A DNA stretch of 64,000 nucleotides, from positions 327,569 through 391,568 of the forward strand of contig JACIYT010000001.1 of the NCBI GenBank assembly GCA_014359765.1. The letters are read 5' to 3'. The notes below the pieces were generated by a model. It was given only the letters and a program-made list of their open reading frames with translations. It was not told where the DNA came from and did no database searches. Both the position numbers and the translations under genes were made by a program. Positions 16,347 through 25,498 of this stretch are shown here, piece after piece; positions within the stretch are counted from its first letter, which is position 1, and each line of letters begins with the position of its first letter. The DNA is from Roseovarius sp. Its GTDB lineage: Bacteria > Pseudomonadota > Alphaproteobacteria > Rhodobacterales > Rhodobacteraceae.

Positions 16347-17393
16347 TCAGCCCGATCGCGCAGCCCCATGTGCTGCGCGCGCGCCGAGCGCCACCATGCG
16401 CGCCTCCTGTGCCTGCGAGAGCGGCTCCGAGGCCGGTGTCAGCATCAGGCGCCCGAACAGCGCGCGATACTCTTCGAGGGCCATGAGCGTCTCGAACCGC
16501 GCCTTGCGCCACGCCACGGCCTGCGCGTGCAGCGCGGCAAGCGCGGGATCGGCCAGGAATTTCCGGCGCAGATCGCGCGTCTGCGCGTCATAGCGGGCGA
16601 TGCTGCGATCTTCGGTGGTGCGGAAATTCCGCTCTACCCAATAGGATATGTCGAGGCTGTCGGCGCTGCGGTTGGCGCGCCCCCGGGCGCATTTCACGAT
16701 ATAGCTCTCCATCGCGCCGAGCGGATAATGGTTGAGCTGGGCAAGGCGGTAGTTGTCCTGTCCCAGAAGCGAAAACAGCCGTTTCACGCGAAAGGTCGCG
16801 GGCAATTCCCGCCCCGAGCCATCGAACCAGCGCGGCGTGGCATCGGGCAGGAGCGAACGCGGCCGGTGCACCCCCAGCTTGCGGTAGCCGGCATCGCCGC
16901 GAAACAGCGTCTTGAACATCTGCGCCCGCCACGGCCAGCGCATCACGGCGGGCGCGGCGCGGGTGAAGCGGGAGGTGATCGGGCAATCCTCGAAATCCAC
17001 GACCCCGTCATTGCCGAACAGCCGCCATGTGAGCGGGATCGCATCCGCATCGGGCAGCGCCGCCAGAAGCGCGCCAAGCGTGCCATCGCCCACATGGATG
17101 ACGGGGAATTCGTCCACATCGAGACACATCACCCAATCGGCAGCCTTGCGCAGCGGGTGCCTGTCGGCCTGCTTGAGCGCCGCCCATTGCGGCCCTTCGT
17201 CGAAGGGGCCGGATTGCGGAACATGGCTCACCAGCCCGAGCGCCTGCAACCGGTCGAGCATCGCATCGGAGCCATCCTCGCAATCGTTCGAGAAGACGAG
17301 GATATCGCTGAACCCCACCACCCGAAGATGCGCCAGCCATTCGAGAACGAAGGCGCCTTCGTTCTTCATCGCGGTGATCGCCAGAAAGCGCAT
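16347..17393 (-). CDS. Glycosyltransferase family 2 protein (single-domain paralogue)
   Basis: This 348-residue protein opens with FLAITAMKNEGAFVLEWLAH and FSNDCEDGSDAML, the start of the GT2-like (Glyco_tranf_2_4) family. The metal-binding acidic motif is DVDEF (92-96). Later conserved blocks are PLTWRLFGN, FKTLFRG, YRKLGVHRPR and QLNHYPLGAMESYIVK. All these blocks recur in the C-terminal half of the next upstream gene, so the two are paralogues in tandem. No membrane helix is seen, so it is probably cytoplasmic and uses a nucleotide sugar. A surface polysaccharide role is inferred from the neighbourhood. Confidence 0.88.
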   Translation of the reverse strand: MRFLAITAMKNEGAFVLEWLAHLRVVGFSDILVFSNDCEDGSDAMLDRLQALGLVSHVPQSGPFDEGPQWAALKQADRHPLRKAADWVMCLDVDEFPVIHVGDGTLGALLAALPDADAIPLTWRLFGNDGVVDFEDCPITSRFTRAAPAVMRWPWRAQMFKTLFRGDAGYRKLGVHRPRSLLPDATPRWFDGSGRELPATFRVKRLFSLLGQDNYRLAQLNHYPLGAMESYIVKCARGRANRSADSLDISYWVERNFRTTEDRSIARYDAQTRDLRRKFLADPALAALHAQAVAWRKARFETLMALEEYRALFGRLMLTPASEPLSQAQEARMVALGARAAHGAARSG

Positions 17394-17488
17394 CGCCTTG
17401 ACCTCTCACATTGTCCCGACATCGCCGCCCCGGGGACCGGCATGTGCCACGAGGGCCTTGCCCGGCGCGCGCGGGGGTTGGGGGCGGC

Positions 17489-19837
17489 TCAATGCCCGGC
17501 CTCGCCGACATGCCGGACCGTGAAGAAGAACCCCGGCGGAAGCTCGCGCCGGTGCAGATCCTCCGGGATCACGGCAGGCCCGGCATTGAAGACCGACGAT
17601 CCGAACACCCCGAGCATCTCGGAGAGCCGCTCCATGCGCTCGCCGGTCAGCTCGTCGTAAAATGTCGCGTAATGTTCGCTCGCCCGCAGCTCCGCGATCT
17701 TTGCCCGGTGGCAGGCGACGGAATGCTCATGCGCGGCGCGGATCTCCGGATCGCGCATCAGCCGGTCGAATTCGGCCCTGAGCGCCGGGATCATGCGCTG
17801 GATGGATGTTTCGGTTTCGGCGTTGTGGTTCATGCGGAACCAGTAGTTCAGCCCCTGGTCGCGATCCACATGATTGACCCGGCCGCGGTCCCGCTTGACG
17901 AGAAAGCTCTCGGCCGAGCGAACCGCATAATGATTGAGCTGCACCCAGTCATAACCATAGGTCTCCAGCGTCGAGCGCCAGCCATTGCGATACATCTCGC
18001 GCGGCATCGGACGACCGGAGCCATTGAGCCATCTGATCCTGTCCCACAGATCCGGCACCAGCCCCTTGGGGCGGTGAACGCCCAGCTTTTTGTAGAGGTC
18101 GATATTGCGAAACAGCGTCTTGAAGCCCCAGGCCTGATGCGGCTTGCGCACGATCTCGGGGGCGCAGCGGGTGAATTGCTCCAGCACGAAGCGGTCCGCG
18201 TATTCGTGGATATGGCCATTGCCGAACAGCCGCCATGTCAGCGAGATCATGTTCGCGTCGCCCATCGCCTCATAGAGCGCCCGGAGCGTGCCATCCCCGA
18301 TCCTGACATTGATGAATTCGTCCACATCCATGCAGATCGTCCAGCCCGCATCGCGGATCACCGGCTCGCTCTCGGCGGCCTGAAGGGCCGCGTGCTGGGG
18401 CTTGAGCGTTCCGCCTGGTTTCCATGGGTTCGCACGATGCTGACAGAGGCCCTTGGCCTGGAGCATCTCGAGCATCGTGTCGGTGCCATCGGTGCAGTCA
18501 TTGGTATAGATCAGGAAATCGTCCACCCCGATGGCCCGGTGATAGGCGAGCCATTCGAGGATGAAGGGGCCTTCGTTCTTCATCGTGGTGACGATGCAGG
18601 TGCGCCCGGCCTCGACCGCGCGGCGGGGCGCGGGCCGGGGCGAGGCGACGGGGGGGCGGACCGGCTTGTGCCCCCACAGATCGCGCGCCGCGGCCAGCAG
18701 CGCGGGATCCTCGATCAACGAGGTCTTCGGGGCGAGTTCGGCCGCCGCGCGGCCCGGCACCCGGATCGCCATGGCGCGCCAGAAGGCAAAGACATCGCCG
18801 GGATCGGGCCTGGCATAGGCCACGCGCACCATCCGCCAGGTCGCATCGCGCCCCGCCTTCGCCGGGGCACAGCCCCATTTCGCGATCCCGCGCCGCGCGT
18901 CGAACTGATGGCAGACATGATCGGCAAAGCGCGCCTCGGCCTGCGCCGGGCGCACCCGCCACGGATAGACCCGCCGCCCGACCAGCAGCACCACGCCCGA
19001 AGCGGCCTCGGTCGCCCTGTCAAAGACATTGGGCGCGCCCTCGGCACGCGGCGCCAGCAGGTCGGTCACGTCGAGCGTGACAACCGCCCGCGCATCCGCC
19101 AGAAAGCGCCACTTGACGATCTCGAACAGCGCCCCTTGCCCGAGCGGCGCGCGCCACGGATCGGGGGCGGGCACCTCCATCCGGTCCTTGCCCGGCGCAT
19201 CGGGGGCGAGAAAGGGGTGATTCTCCGGGCCGAGACCCGGCTTGCCAAGCGGGATCGCCGCATCGAGAAGCGCGACGGTCATCTCGAGGCCGCGCGCCGC
19301 GAGCCCCGCGCGCAGCGCCGAATCGAACGCCTCGCCCGCCGGCGCCGTGCTGTCCGGCGGGCAACGGTCGAGAATCACCGCCCCCCGTGCCCCGTGCGCG
19401 TCATGGTGCCATTGCAACCAGTCGAGCACCGTTTCCACGCTTTCCTCCAGCCGTTGCCCGACAAGGCAATCGAGCCCGGCGAAGAGGTCGCGATCGGGGG
19501 GGGCGGGCATGATTTCGGCGATCCGGACCTCGGGCAGCGGGCCCTCGGGCGCGGGATCGCGCGCATGAAGGCCGATCCTGAAGGTGCCCGGCGCGGGCGC
19601 GTGCCCGATCACCATGGCACAGCCCGCCACGTCGCGGCGCTCGCGCACCACCGCGCCGCCCGCCACCTGATCGGGCGCGATGCGCGCGGCCCGCGACGGG
19701 GCGGCATGAAACATGCGGATCTCGTGACGGGGGCCCTCGGCCGTGTCCTCGGTCCAGCCGATCGCGTCGAGCAGCACCGAACCCTCCGCCTGCGCGCCCG
19801 CAGGCGCCAGAAGATGCCGCCGGATCACCCCTGCCAT
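17489..19837 (-). CDS. Large glycosyltransferase family 2 protein with extra N-terminal half
   Basis: This protein has 782 residues. The C-terminal half (about 412-740) matches the neighbouring 348-residue enzyme block by block: VTTMKNEGPFILEWLAYHR, YTNDCTDGTD, MDVDEF (503-508), LTWRLFGNGH, FKTLFRN, YKKLGVHRPKG and QLNHYAVRSAESFLVKR. The N-terminal half (about 115-340) looks like a worn copy of the same fold: ETVLDWLQWHHDAHGARGAV and LDRCPPD stand where EWLAYHR and TNDC would be, and TLDVTDLL stands where MDVDEF is expected. The first half is therefore probably non-catalytic. It is 95 bp upstream of its paralogue and faces the multidomain gene at 19981. A hydrophilic Pro/Arg linker (about 393-410) joins the halves. 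Confidence 0.85.
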   Translation of the reverse strand: MAGVIRRHLLAPAGAQAEGSVLLDAIGWTEDTAEGPRHEIRMFHAAPSRAARIAPDQVAGGAVVRERRDVAGCAMVIGHAPAPGTFRIGLHARDPAPEGPLPEVRIAEIMPAPPDRDLFAGLDCLVGQRLEESVETVLDWLQWHHDAHGARGAVILDRCPPDSTAPAGEAFDSALRAGLAARGLEMTVALLDAAIPLGKPGLGPENHPFLAPDAPGKDRMEVPAPDPWRAPLGQGALFEIVKWRFLADARAVVTLDVTDLLAPRAEGAPNVFDRATEAASGVVLLVGRRVYPWRVRPAQAEARFADHVCHQFDARRGIAKWGCAPAKAGRDATWRMVRVAYARPDPGDVFAFWRAMAIRVPGRAAAELAPKTSLIEDPALLAAARDLWGHKPVRPPVASPRPAPRRAVEAGRTCIVTTMKNEGPFILEWLAYHRAIGVDDFLIYTNDCTDGTDTMLEMLQAKGLCQHRANPWKPGGTLKPQHAALQAAESEPVIRDAGWTICMDVDEFINVRIGDGTLRALYEAMGDANMISLTWRLFGNGHIHEYADRFVLEQFTRCAPEIVRKPHQAWGFKTLFRNIDLYKKLGVHRPKGLVPDLWDRIRWLNGSGRPMPREMYRNGWRSTLETYGYDWVQLNHYAVRSAESFLVKRDRGRVNHVDRDQGLNYWFRMNHNAETETSIQRMIPALRAEFDRLMRDPEIRAAHEHSVACHRAKIAELRASEHYATFYDELTGERMERLSEMLGVFGSSVFNAGPAVIPEDLHRRELPPGFFFTVRHVGEAGH

Positions 19838-19980
19838 TGATAACCGCCCCGACCAGATGCGCCCGAACCCTTCCTAGCACAGCGACCGCCGGGCGCAAAT
19901 CGGGCCTGGCGCGGCTTGGCCATTGGCAATCCTCGCGCCCTGGGGCAAGCTGCACCGATAACCGCGTGAGGACAATTTTC

Positions 19981-22203
19981 ATGGCACGGGTGCGCGAGGT
20001 CGGGACGCTCTGGATCGGGGGCGGGCTGAGCTGGATGGAACAGCTCTGCCTCAAGAGCTTTGTCGATCAGGGGCAGAGGATCACGCTGTTTTCCTACGAG
20101 GACATCCCCAACGTTCCCGACGGTGTGATCCGGCGCGACGGCCGCGAGATCCTCGATACCGACGATTTCATAAAATACGAAAGAAAGGACAGCTTTGCGC
20201 TGTTTGCGGATTACTTCCGCATCCACATGATCGCGCAGAACCCCGGAATGATCTGGGTCGATACCGATGTCTATTGCTGGCGCCCGATGGAATATGACAG
20301 CGATTACGTCTTCGGCTACGAACTGCCCGGAGAGAAGCGCGTGAACAATGCGGTCCTCGGGCTGCCGGCGGAGGCGGGGATCACCCGCGCGATCCTCGAT
20401 TTCATGGAAGATCGTTACCCGATCCCGCCCTTCATCAGGCGATCGTTGCAACGCGACTACCGCGACGCCGCGGCGAGAGGGATGCCGGTCCATGTCTCGC
20501 AGCAGCCCTGGGGTGTCTGGGGGCCGATGATGATTTCCCATTTCGTCGAGACCTTCGGCCTTCACGACAAGGTGCAGCCGCTCGATGCCTTCTACCCGGT
20601 GACCTTCCGCGAGCGCACGCTGATGATCCGGGACGCCGCCCGGGTCGAGGAGAAGCTGACCGAACGGACGACGGCGCTGCATCTGTGGGCCTCGAACAAG
20701 CGGGAGCTGGGCCTGCGGTTCGACGGGATCCCGCAGGCGGGCTCATTCCTCGACAAGCTGCTCGGCAAACATGGCGTGCGGGCCGAATTCGCGCCGATCA
20801 GGGGCCGCGCGAAACTTGTCTTCGAGGAAAAGGCAATCGACGACGCCATTTTCGACAAGGCCGGGATTTCGGCGCCGGCTTCGGTGGCCGACCTGGGCGG
20901 CACCCAGCCCGGGCTCGTGCTCGCCGCGCATGACCGATGGGATTGCGACATCACGCTGATCGACCTTCAGCCAAACGGCAAATGGCCCGGGACGCCCTCG
21001 GATTGGGTGGCCTCCTATCGGGCGTATCTCGCGCAAAAGGGTGTCGATCCCGCGCGCGTGCAGGTTGTCTCCCGCGCGGAAGAGTTGCGGCCCGTCGATC
21101 TCCTGCTGAACCTCTCGGGGTTCGGAGATGTGAACAAGGTCAGGCACATGAAGCCGGTGCTTCTCGCGACGCTCCATTCCGACAGCCGGATGCTGATGGA
21201 TGTGCGAAAGGGCTCGGGTGCCTTCCCGTTCCTGCGCGCCTTCGGGACGAACGCGGTTCTCGAAGAGCTCTCCGACGGCGGCGGCGGGACGATCTCGCGG
21301 ATCGTGTTCACGCCGAACCCGCCCGAAGAGACCGCCACCGATCCGCAATGGGCGACGATCGCGCGGGACCTGGCGGGCAAGGACGGGTTCTACACCGATA
21401 ACGGCAGCCATTCGTTCCTGTATCTTCCGCGCGCAAAAGACACGCTGGTCGTGACCTTCGACAATCTCGATATCGCCATGAACAAGCGCGAGACACGCCG
21501 CCCCTGGGGATTCGAGTTCATCGAGAGACAGGGCTGGTCGATGCTGGGCGTGATGGCGGGGGGGTGGACATGGTATCGCGACCCCTGGGTCAGCGACGAA
21601 TTCGACCGCCTCGCGACCGGGGGGTTCTTCAGGCAGTTCGGGCGGGTGGTGTTCTACGGCGCCTCGATGGGCGGCTATGCGGCCTGCGCCTTCAGCCCGG
21701 CGCATCCCGGCGCGGACGTGGTCGCGATCTCGCCGCAATCGACGCTCGACAGGACGCTCGTGCCCTGGGAAACCCGCTACAAGGTGGCATGGAACCGCGA
21801 TTTCAGCGGCAAATACGGCGATGCGGCGCAGGCCTCGCGCAGCGCGCGGCGCGTGACGCTGCTCTATGATCCCTATGAGCCCCTGGATGCGGGCCACGTG
21901 AAGCGGTTCGAGGCGGAGAACGTCCTCAGGCTGCGCGCGCCGCTGATGGGGCATCGGCTGGGTTCGTCGCTGCATCAGATGGGGATTCTCGGCCCGACGA
22001 TTCTGGGGGCGCTCGACGGCTCGCTGCGCGAGGCCGATTTCTACGCCCGCCTGCGCGCGCGCAGAAACTTTCCGCGCTACCAGCGCGAGCTGTTCCAGCG
22101 CGCGCTGGCGCGCGGTCACGAGACCCTTGCCAGACGGCTCGGCGCCTGGGTGCTGGCGCGCAATGACAACCGGGCGGTGCGCCTCGGCCTGCAGAAACTC
22201 TGA
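19981..22203 (+). CDS. Multidomain glycosyltransferase/hydrolase-like protein
   Basis: This is a 740-residue, three-part protein. Residues 1-260 resemble DXD sugar transferases of the capsule type: LWIGGGLSWMEQLCLKSF, ALFADYFRIHMI and WVDTDVYCW with DTD at 94-96. Residues about 275-445 look like a Rossmann-type domain (CDITLIDLQPNGKW, LRPVDLLLNLSGFGD) without a clear cofactor loop. Residues 455-700 resemble an alpha/beta hydrolase: VVTFDNLD, then FYGASMGGYAA with nucleophile-like Ser562 in G-x-S-x-G-G, and a late SSLHQMG His. The ATG at 19981 was chosen because the protein pattern starts there. It is divergent from the glycosyltransferase pair. Acylation or polymer processing is possible but unproven. 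Confidence 0.7.
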   Translation: MARVREVGTLWIGGGLSWMEQLCLKSFVDQGQRITLFSYEDIPNVPDGVIRRDGREILDTDDFIKYERKDSFALFADYFRIHMIAQNPGMIWVDTDVYCWRPMEYDSDYVFGYELPGEKRVNNAVLGLPAEAGITRAILDFMEDRYPIPPFIRRSLQRDYRDAAARGMPVHVSQQPWGVWGPMMISHFVETFGLHDKVQPLDAFYPVTFRERTLMIRDAARVEEKLTERTTALHLWASNKRELGLRFDGIPQAGSFLDKLLGKHGVRAEFAPIRGRAKLVFEEKAIDDAIFDKAGISAPASVADLGGTQPGLVLAAHDRWDCDITLIDLQPNGKWPGTPSDWVASYRAYLAQKGVDPARVQVVSRAEELRPVDLLLNLSGFGDVNKVRHMKPVLLATLHSDSRMLMDVRKGSGAFPFLRAFGTNAVLEELSDGGGGTISRIVFTPNPPEETATDPQWATIARDLAGKDGFYTDNGSHSFLYLPRAKDTLVVTFDNLDIAMNKRETRRPWGFEFIERQGWSMLGVMAGGWTWYRDPWVSDEFDRLATGGFFRQFGRVVFYGASMGGYAACAFSPAHPGADVVAISPQSTLDRTLVPWETRYKVAWNRDFSGKYGDAAQASRSARRVTLLYDPYEPLDAGHVKRFEAENVLRLRAPLMGHRLGSSLHQMGILGPTILGALDGSLREADFYARLRARRNFPRYQRELFQRALARGHETLARRLGAWVLARNDNRAVRLGLQKL

Positions 22204-22293
22204 ACGGCGCAATCATGTCCCGGGCCACGTCACCGCGAAGCCGCCCGAGATCGGGACCGCGCCCGGTTCTCATCGGCACATGGTCGCCGGGGG

Positions 22294-22752
22294 TCAGGCT
22301 TCGGCCTTCTTCTCCCAGCGGCCCGATGCCTCCGACCAGTATTGCGCCGCGCATCCTGCCCGGGTGAGCAGGCGCCATTGCGCTCGCGCGGCCTCCACCG
22401 CCGCGTCGTCATTGCCGTCGAAGAGGATGCACACCCGTTCGAGCCGCTGCACCTCCTCCGGCGCGACCTCGGCGCCGTCCACCGCCATCACGCAGACCGC
22501 GCCGTTCGGGCTCTCGGCGCTGGTCGTGAGCAGCACCGGCTGGCGCGCGTCATGCGGCCCGCCGGCGCGGCCATGGGGCAGGAACCCGTCCTCCCGCCCC
22601 AGCCAGAGCCGTGCGTCGAGCCGGTCGAGCCGGCCCGCATCGGTGCCGCGCACCGCCACCCGCCAGCCCGCGCCAAGCGCCTTTTCCAGCAGCACCGGCA
22701 GGGTCTCTTCCAGCGGGCGGTGCGTCAGGTGGTAGAAATAGGCCGCGCCCAT
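22294..22752 (-). CDS. holC: DNA polymerase III subunit chi
   Basis: This 152-residue protein starts MGAAYFYHLTHRPLEETLP, typical of HolC, and contains GWRVAVRGTDAGRLDRLDAR, LWLGREDGFLPHG and RVCILFDGNDDAAVEAARAQW. Chi links the clamp loader to single-strand binding protein. The ATG overlaps the pepA stop as TGATG, so it is coupled to pepA, a gene order common in proteobacteria. The frame is open further upstream inside pepA, but that part is a shadow. Confidence 0.92.
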   Translation of the reverse strand: MGAAYFYHLTHRPLEETLPVLLEKALGAGWRVAVRGTDAGRLDRLDARLWLGREDGFLPHGRAGGPHDARQPVLLTTSAESPNGAVCVMAVDGAEVAPEEVQRLERVCILFDGNDDAAVEAARAQWRLLTRAGCAAQYWSEASGRWEKKAEA

Positions 22753-24224
22753 CAATCCGCCTCGAACATCTCGCGCACCAGCCGGTCGAGCGTCATCACC
22801 CCCCAGCCTGTGGCCCCCTTGGGCGCATAGGCGGTCTCGGCCTGCACGAGGGCCACACCGGCGATATCGAGATGCACCCAGGGCGTGCCTTCCTCGACAA
22901 AGCGGTGCAGGAATTCGGCCGCCGTGATCGTGCCCGCAGGCCGCCCGCCGGAGTTCTTCACATCGGCGATGCGGCTTTTCATCATGTCGGCATAGGGCTT
23001 GCCCAAGGGCAGCCGCCACAGCCCCTCGCCCTCGGCGCGCGCAGCCTTGAGCACCGCATCGCAGAGCGCATCGTCATTCGATAGTGCTGCGGCGTTCTCA
23101 TGCCCCAGCGCCACGATGCAGGCCCCGGTCAGCGTGGCAAGGTCGATCACCCCGCGCGGGCGATAGGTCTGCTGCGCATACCAGAGCACATCGGCCAGCA
23201 CGAGACGCCCCTCGGCATCGGTGTTGATCACCTCGATCGTGTCGCCCTTCATCGAGGTCACGACATCGCCGGGGCGCGTCGCGCGGTCAGAGGGCATGTT
23301 TTCCACCAGCCCCACGAGCCCCACCACGTTGGCGCGCGCCTTGCGCATGGCCAGCGCGCGCATCACGCCCGTGACCACGCCCGCGCCGGCCATGTCCATC
23401 GTCATCTCCTCCATGCCCTGCGCGGGCTTGATCGAGATGCCGCCGGTGTCGAACACCACGCCCTTGCCCACCAGCGCGAGCGGCGCCTCGCCCGTCTCGC
23501 CGCCCTGCCATTCCATGATGGCGAGCCTGGAGGGGCTGGCGCTGCCCTGACCCACCGACAGGAGCGCGCCCATTCCGAGCTTCTCCATGTCCTTTTCGTC
23601 AAGCACCGTGATCTTGAGGCCCAGATCCGCCAGCCCCTTTATCTCTTCGGCAAAGGCGGTGGTGGTCAGGTGGTTGGCGGGGGCATTGACCAGATCGCGG
23701 GTCAGGAACACGCCCTCGGCCACCGCGCGGGAGGGGACGAATGCGGCCTCGGCTTCGGCCACATCCTTGACGGTCATGGTGATCGCGCCCGGCTCGGTCT
23801 TGTCGCCCGTCTTGTGGGCGGCATAGTCATAGCCGCGCAGCACCGCGCCGAGCGCCACCTCTGCGGGCCGCCTGAGCGCGCCGCCAAGGATGGTGAGCGG
23901 CTTGTCGCCCCGGGCGCGGCCAAGCGCCACACCGGCGCGGCGGCTCTGTGCCGCATCGGCATTGCGCGGCAGCACCACCACGTCAAGCGCCTCCGCCGCA
24001 AGGCCCACGGGCCAGTTCAGCGAGATCACATCTCCCGCCTCCTTCTTTTCGAGCGCGCCGCCCTCGATCAGCCGCACGACCGCCCCGCGCATCAGGCGGT
24101 TGGCGCGCCGCCCCTCGGCGTCGAGCCTGCCATCGGGGGTGACAAAGACCGCGACGCGACCCGGCGCCGTGGCAATGGCGTCGAGATCGGGGGCGGCAAA
24201 GCTGACGGGGGCGGGGCGTGTCAT
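22752..24224 (-). CDS. pepA: Leucyl aminopeptidase
   Basis: This 490-residue M17 cytosol aminopeptidase removes N-terminal residues from peptides using two metal ions. The signature NTDAEGRL is present. The metal/catalytic lysine motif VGKGVVFDTGGISIKP and MDMAGAGVV precede it. An N-terminal macro-like domain of about 160 residues is followed by the peptidase domain starting near TRDLVNAPANHL. The ATG at 24224 has GGAG at good distance; an in-frame TTG lies two codons earlier. It is divergent from lptF across 125 bp and coupled to holC. Confidence 0.96.
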   Translation of the reverse strand: MTRPAPVSFAAPDLDAIATAPGRVAVFVTPDGRLDAEGRRANRLMRGAVVRLIEGGALEKKEAGDVISLNWPVGLAAEALDVVVLPRNADAAQSRRAGVALGRARGDKPLTILGGALRRPAEVALGAVLRGYDYAAHKTGDKTEPGAITMTVKDVAEAEAAFVPSRAVAEGVFLTRDLVNAPANHLTTTAFAEEIKGLADLGLKITVLDEKDMEKLGMGALLSVGQGSASPSRLAIMEWQGGETGEAPLALVGKGVVFDTGGISIKPAQGMEEMTMDMAGAGVVTGVMRALAMRKARANVVGLVGLVENMPSDRATRPGDVVTSMKGDTIEVINTDAEGRLVLADVLWYAQQTYRPRGVIDLATLTGACIVALGHENAAALSNDDALCDAVLKAARAEGEGLWRLPLGKPYADMMKSRIADVKNSGGRPAGTITAAEFLHRFVEEGTPWVHLDIAGVALVQAETAYAPKGATGWGVMTLDRLVREMFEAD

Positions 24225-24349
24225 CGGCAATCTCCATTCCTGAACCTCGCCCAGACCTAGCGCGCCGTTTCGCCAATGGCCAGTTTGCAGTTTTCGCGCG
24301 GGATGCTTTGGGCTAGGTTCCCGGCAGGACGCTGCCTCGGGGGACGTGA

Positions 24350-25498
24350 TTGACCAGATTCGACAGATACTTGCTGTCGCAATTGATGGTCTTGTTCGGT
24401 TTTTTCGCGCTGGTCCTTGTCTCGATCCTGTGGATCAACAAGGCGGTGCGCATGTTCGACAAGCTCATCGGCGACGGCCAGCCGGCCTGGGTGTTCATCG
24501 AGTTCACCGCGCTGACCCTGCCTGCGGTGATCAGCGGCATGTTGCCCATCGCGGCCTTTGCCGCGGCGGTCTATGTGGTGCACCGCCTGTCCTCGGACAG
24601 CGAGCTGACCGTCATCCAGGCCACCGGCTATTCGCCCTTTCGCCTTGCCCGGGCGGTGCTGGTCTTCGGGGTGATGGTGGCGGCGATGATGAGCCTGCTC
24701 GCCCATGTCCTCGTGCCCAACAGCCTGAGCCAGCTGCGCCTGCGCGAATACGAGATTTCCGCCAATGTCGCGGCGCAGCTGTTGAGCGAGGGCGAATTCC
24801 TCCATCCCGCGCCCGGCATCACCTTCTATATCCGCGAGATCACCCCCGAGGGGGAGCTGCGCGACGTGTTCCTGTCGGACCGGCGCGATCCCGGCAGGAC
24901 GGTGACCTATACCTCCTCGCGCGCCTATCTGGTGGCGGACGGGGCGGGCTCGCGGCTGGTCATGGTCGCGGGGATGGCGCAGACGCTGCGCAGCTCGGGC
25001 GCGCGGCTCTACGTCACCTATTTCGACGATTTCTCCTATGACATCACCAGCCTGCTGAGCCGCAGCGGGATCAATCTCAACAAGGTGAGTTTTGCCGGCA
25101 CCGGCGAGCTGCTGCGCGCCCCCGAGGCGGTGGCCGCGCGCACCGGCGCAGCCCGGGGCGAGATCATGGTGGAACTGCACGGCCGCTTTACCGGCGCGCT
25201 GATGTGCCTGGTGGCGGCGCTCGTGGGCTACAGCACGCTGATGGTGGGCGCCTTTAGCCGCCTTGGTGTCTGGCGGCAGGTGCTGGCGGCCTTCGTGCTG
25301 CTCGTGATCGTCGAGATCGGGCGCAGCGCGATCGTCGGGCCGGTGATCGCCGGGGTCGCGCCCTGGCCGATCCTCTACCTGCCGGCGCTGTCGGGGATCG
25401 TGCTGTCGCTCGTGCTGTTATGGCTGGCGCATCACCCGGTGGCCTGGATCCGCATCACCACGGGGTTCCGGCGCAGGCCGGGGGGGGCGCCGGCATGA
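24350..25498 (+). CDS. lptF: LPS export ABC transporter permease LptF
   Basis: This 382-residue inner-membrane permease of the Lpt machine extracts lipopolysaccharide from the inner membrane with LptB and LptG. It opens with FDRYLLSQLMVLFGFFALVL, then WINKAVRMFDKLIGDG. It has three N-terminal and three C-terminal membrane helices around a periplasmic beta-jellyroll domain (about 105-270). The start is TTG at 24350 with GGGGGA upstream; no ATG fits in frame. The stop overlaps the lptG start (ATGA at 25495). Confidence 0.94.
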   Translation: MTRFDRYLLSQLMVLFGFFALVLVSILWINKAVRMFDKLIGDGQPAWVFIEFTALTLPAVISGMLPIAAFAAAVYVVHRLSSDSELTVIQATGYSPFRLARAVLVFGVMVAAMMSLLAHVLVPNSLSQLRLREYEISANVAAQLLSEGEFLHPAPGITFYIREITPEGELRDVFLSDRRDPGRTVTYTSSRAYLVADGAGSRLVMVAGMAQTLRSSGARLYVTYFDDFSYDITSLLSRSGINLNKVSFAGTGELLRAPEAVAARTGAARGEIMVELHGRFTGALMCLVAALVGYSTLMVGAFSRLGVWRQVLAAFVLLVIVEIGRSAIVGPVIAGVAPWPILYLPALSGIVLSLVLLWLAHHPVAWIRITTGFRRRPGGAPA

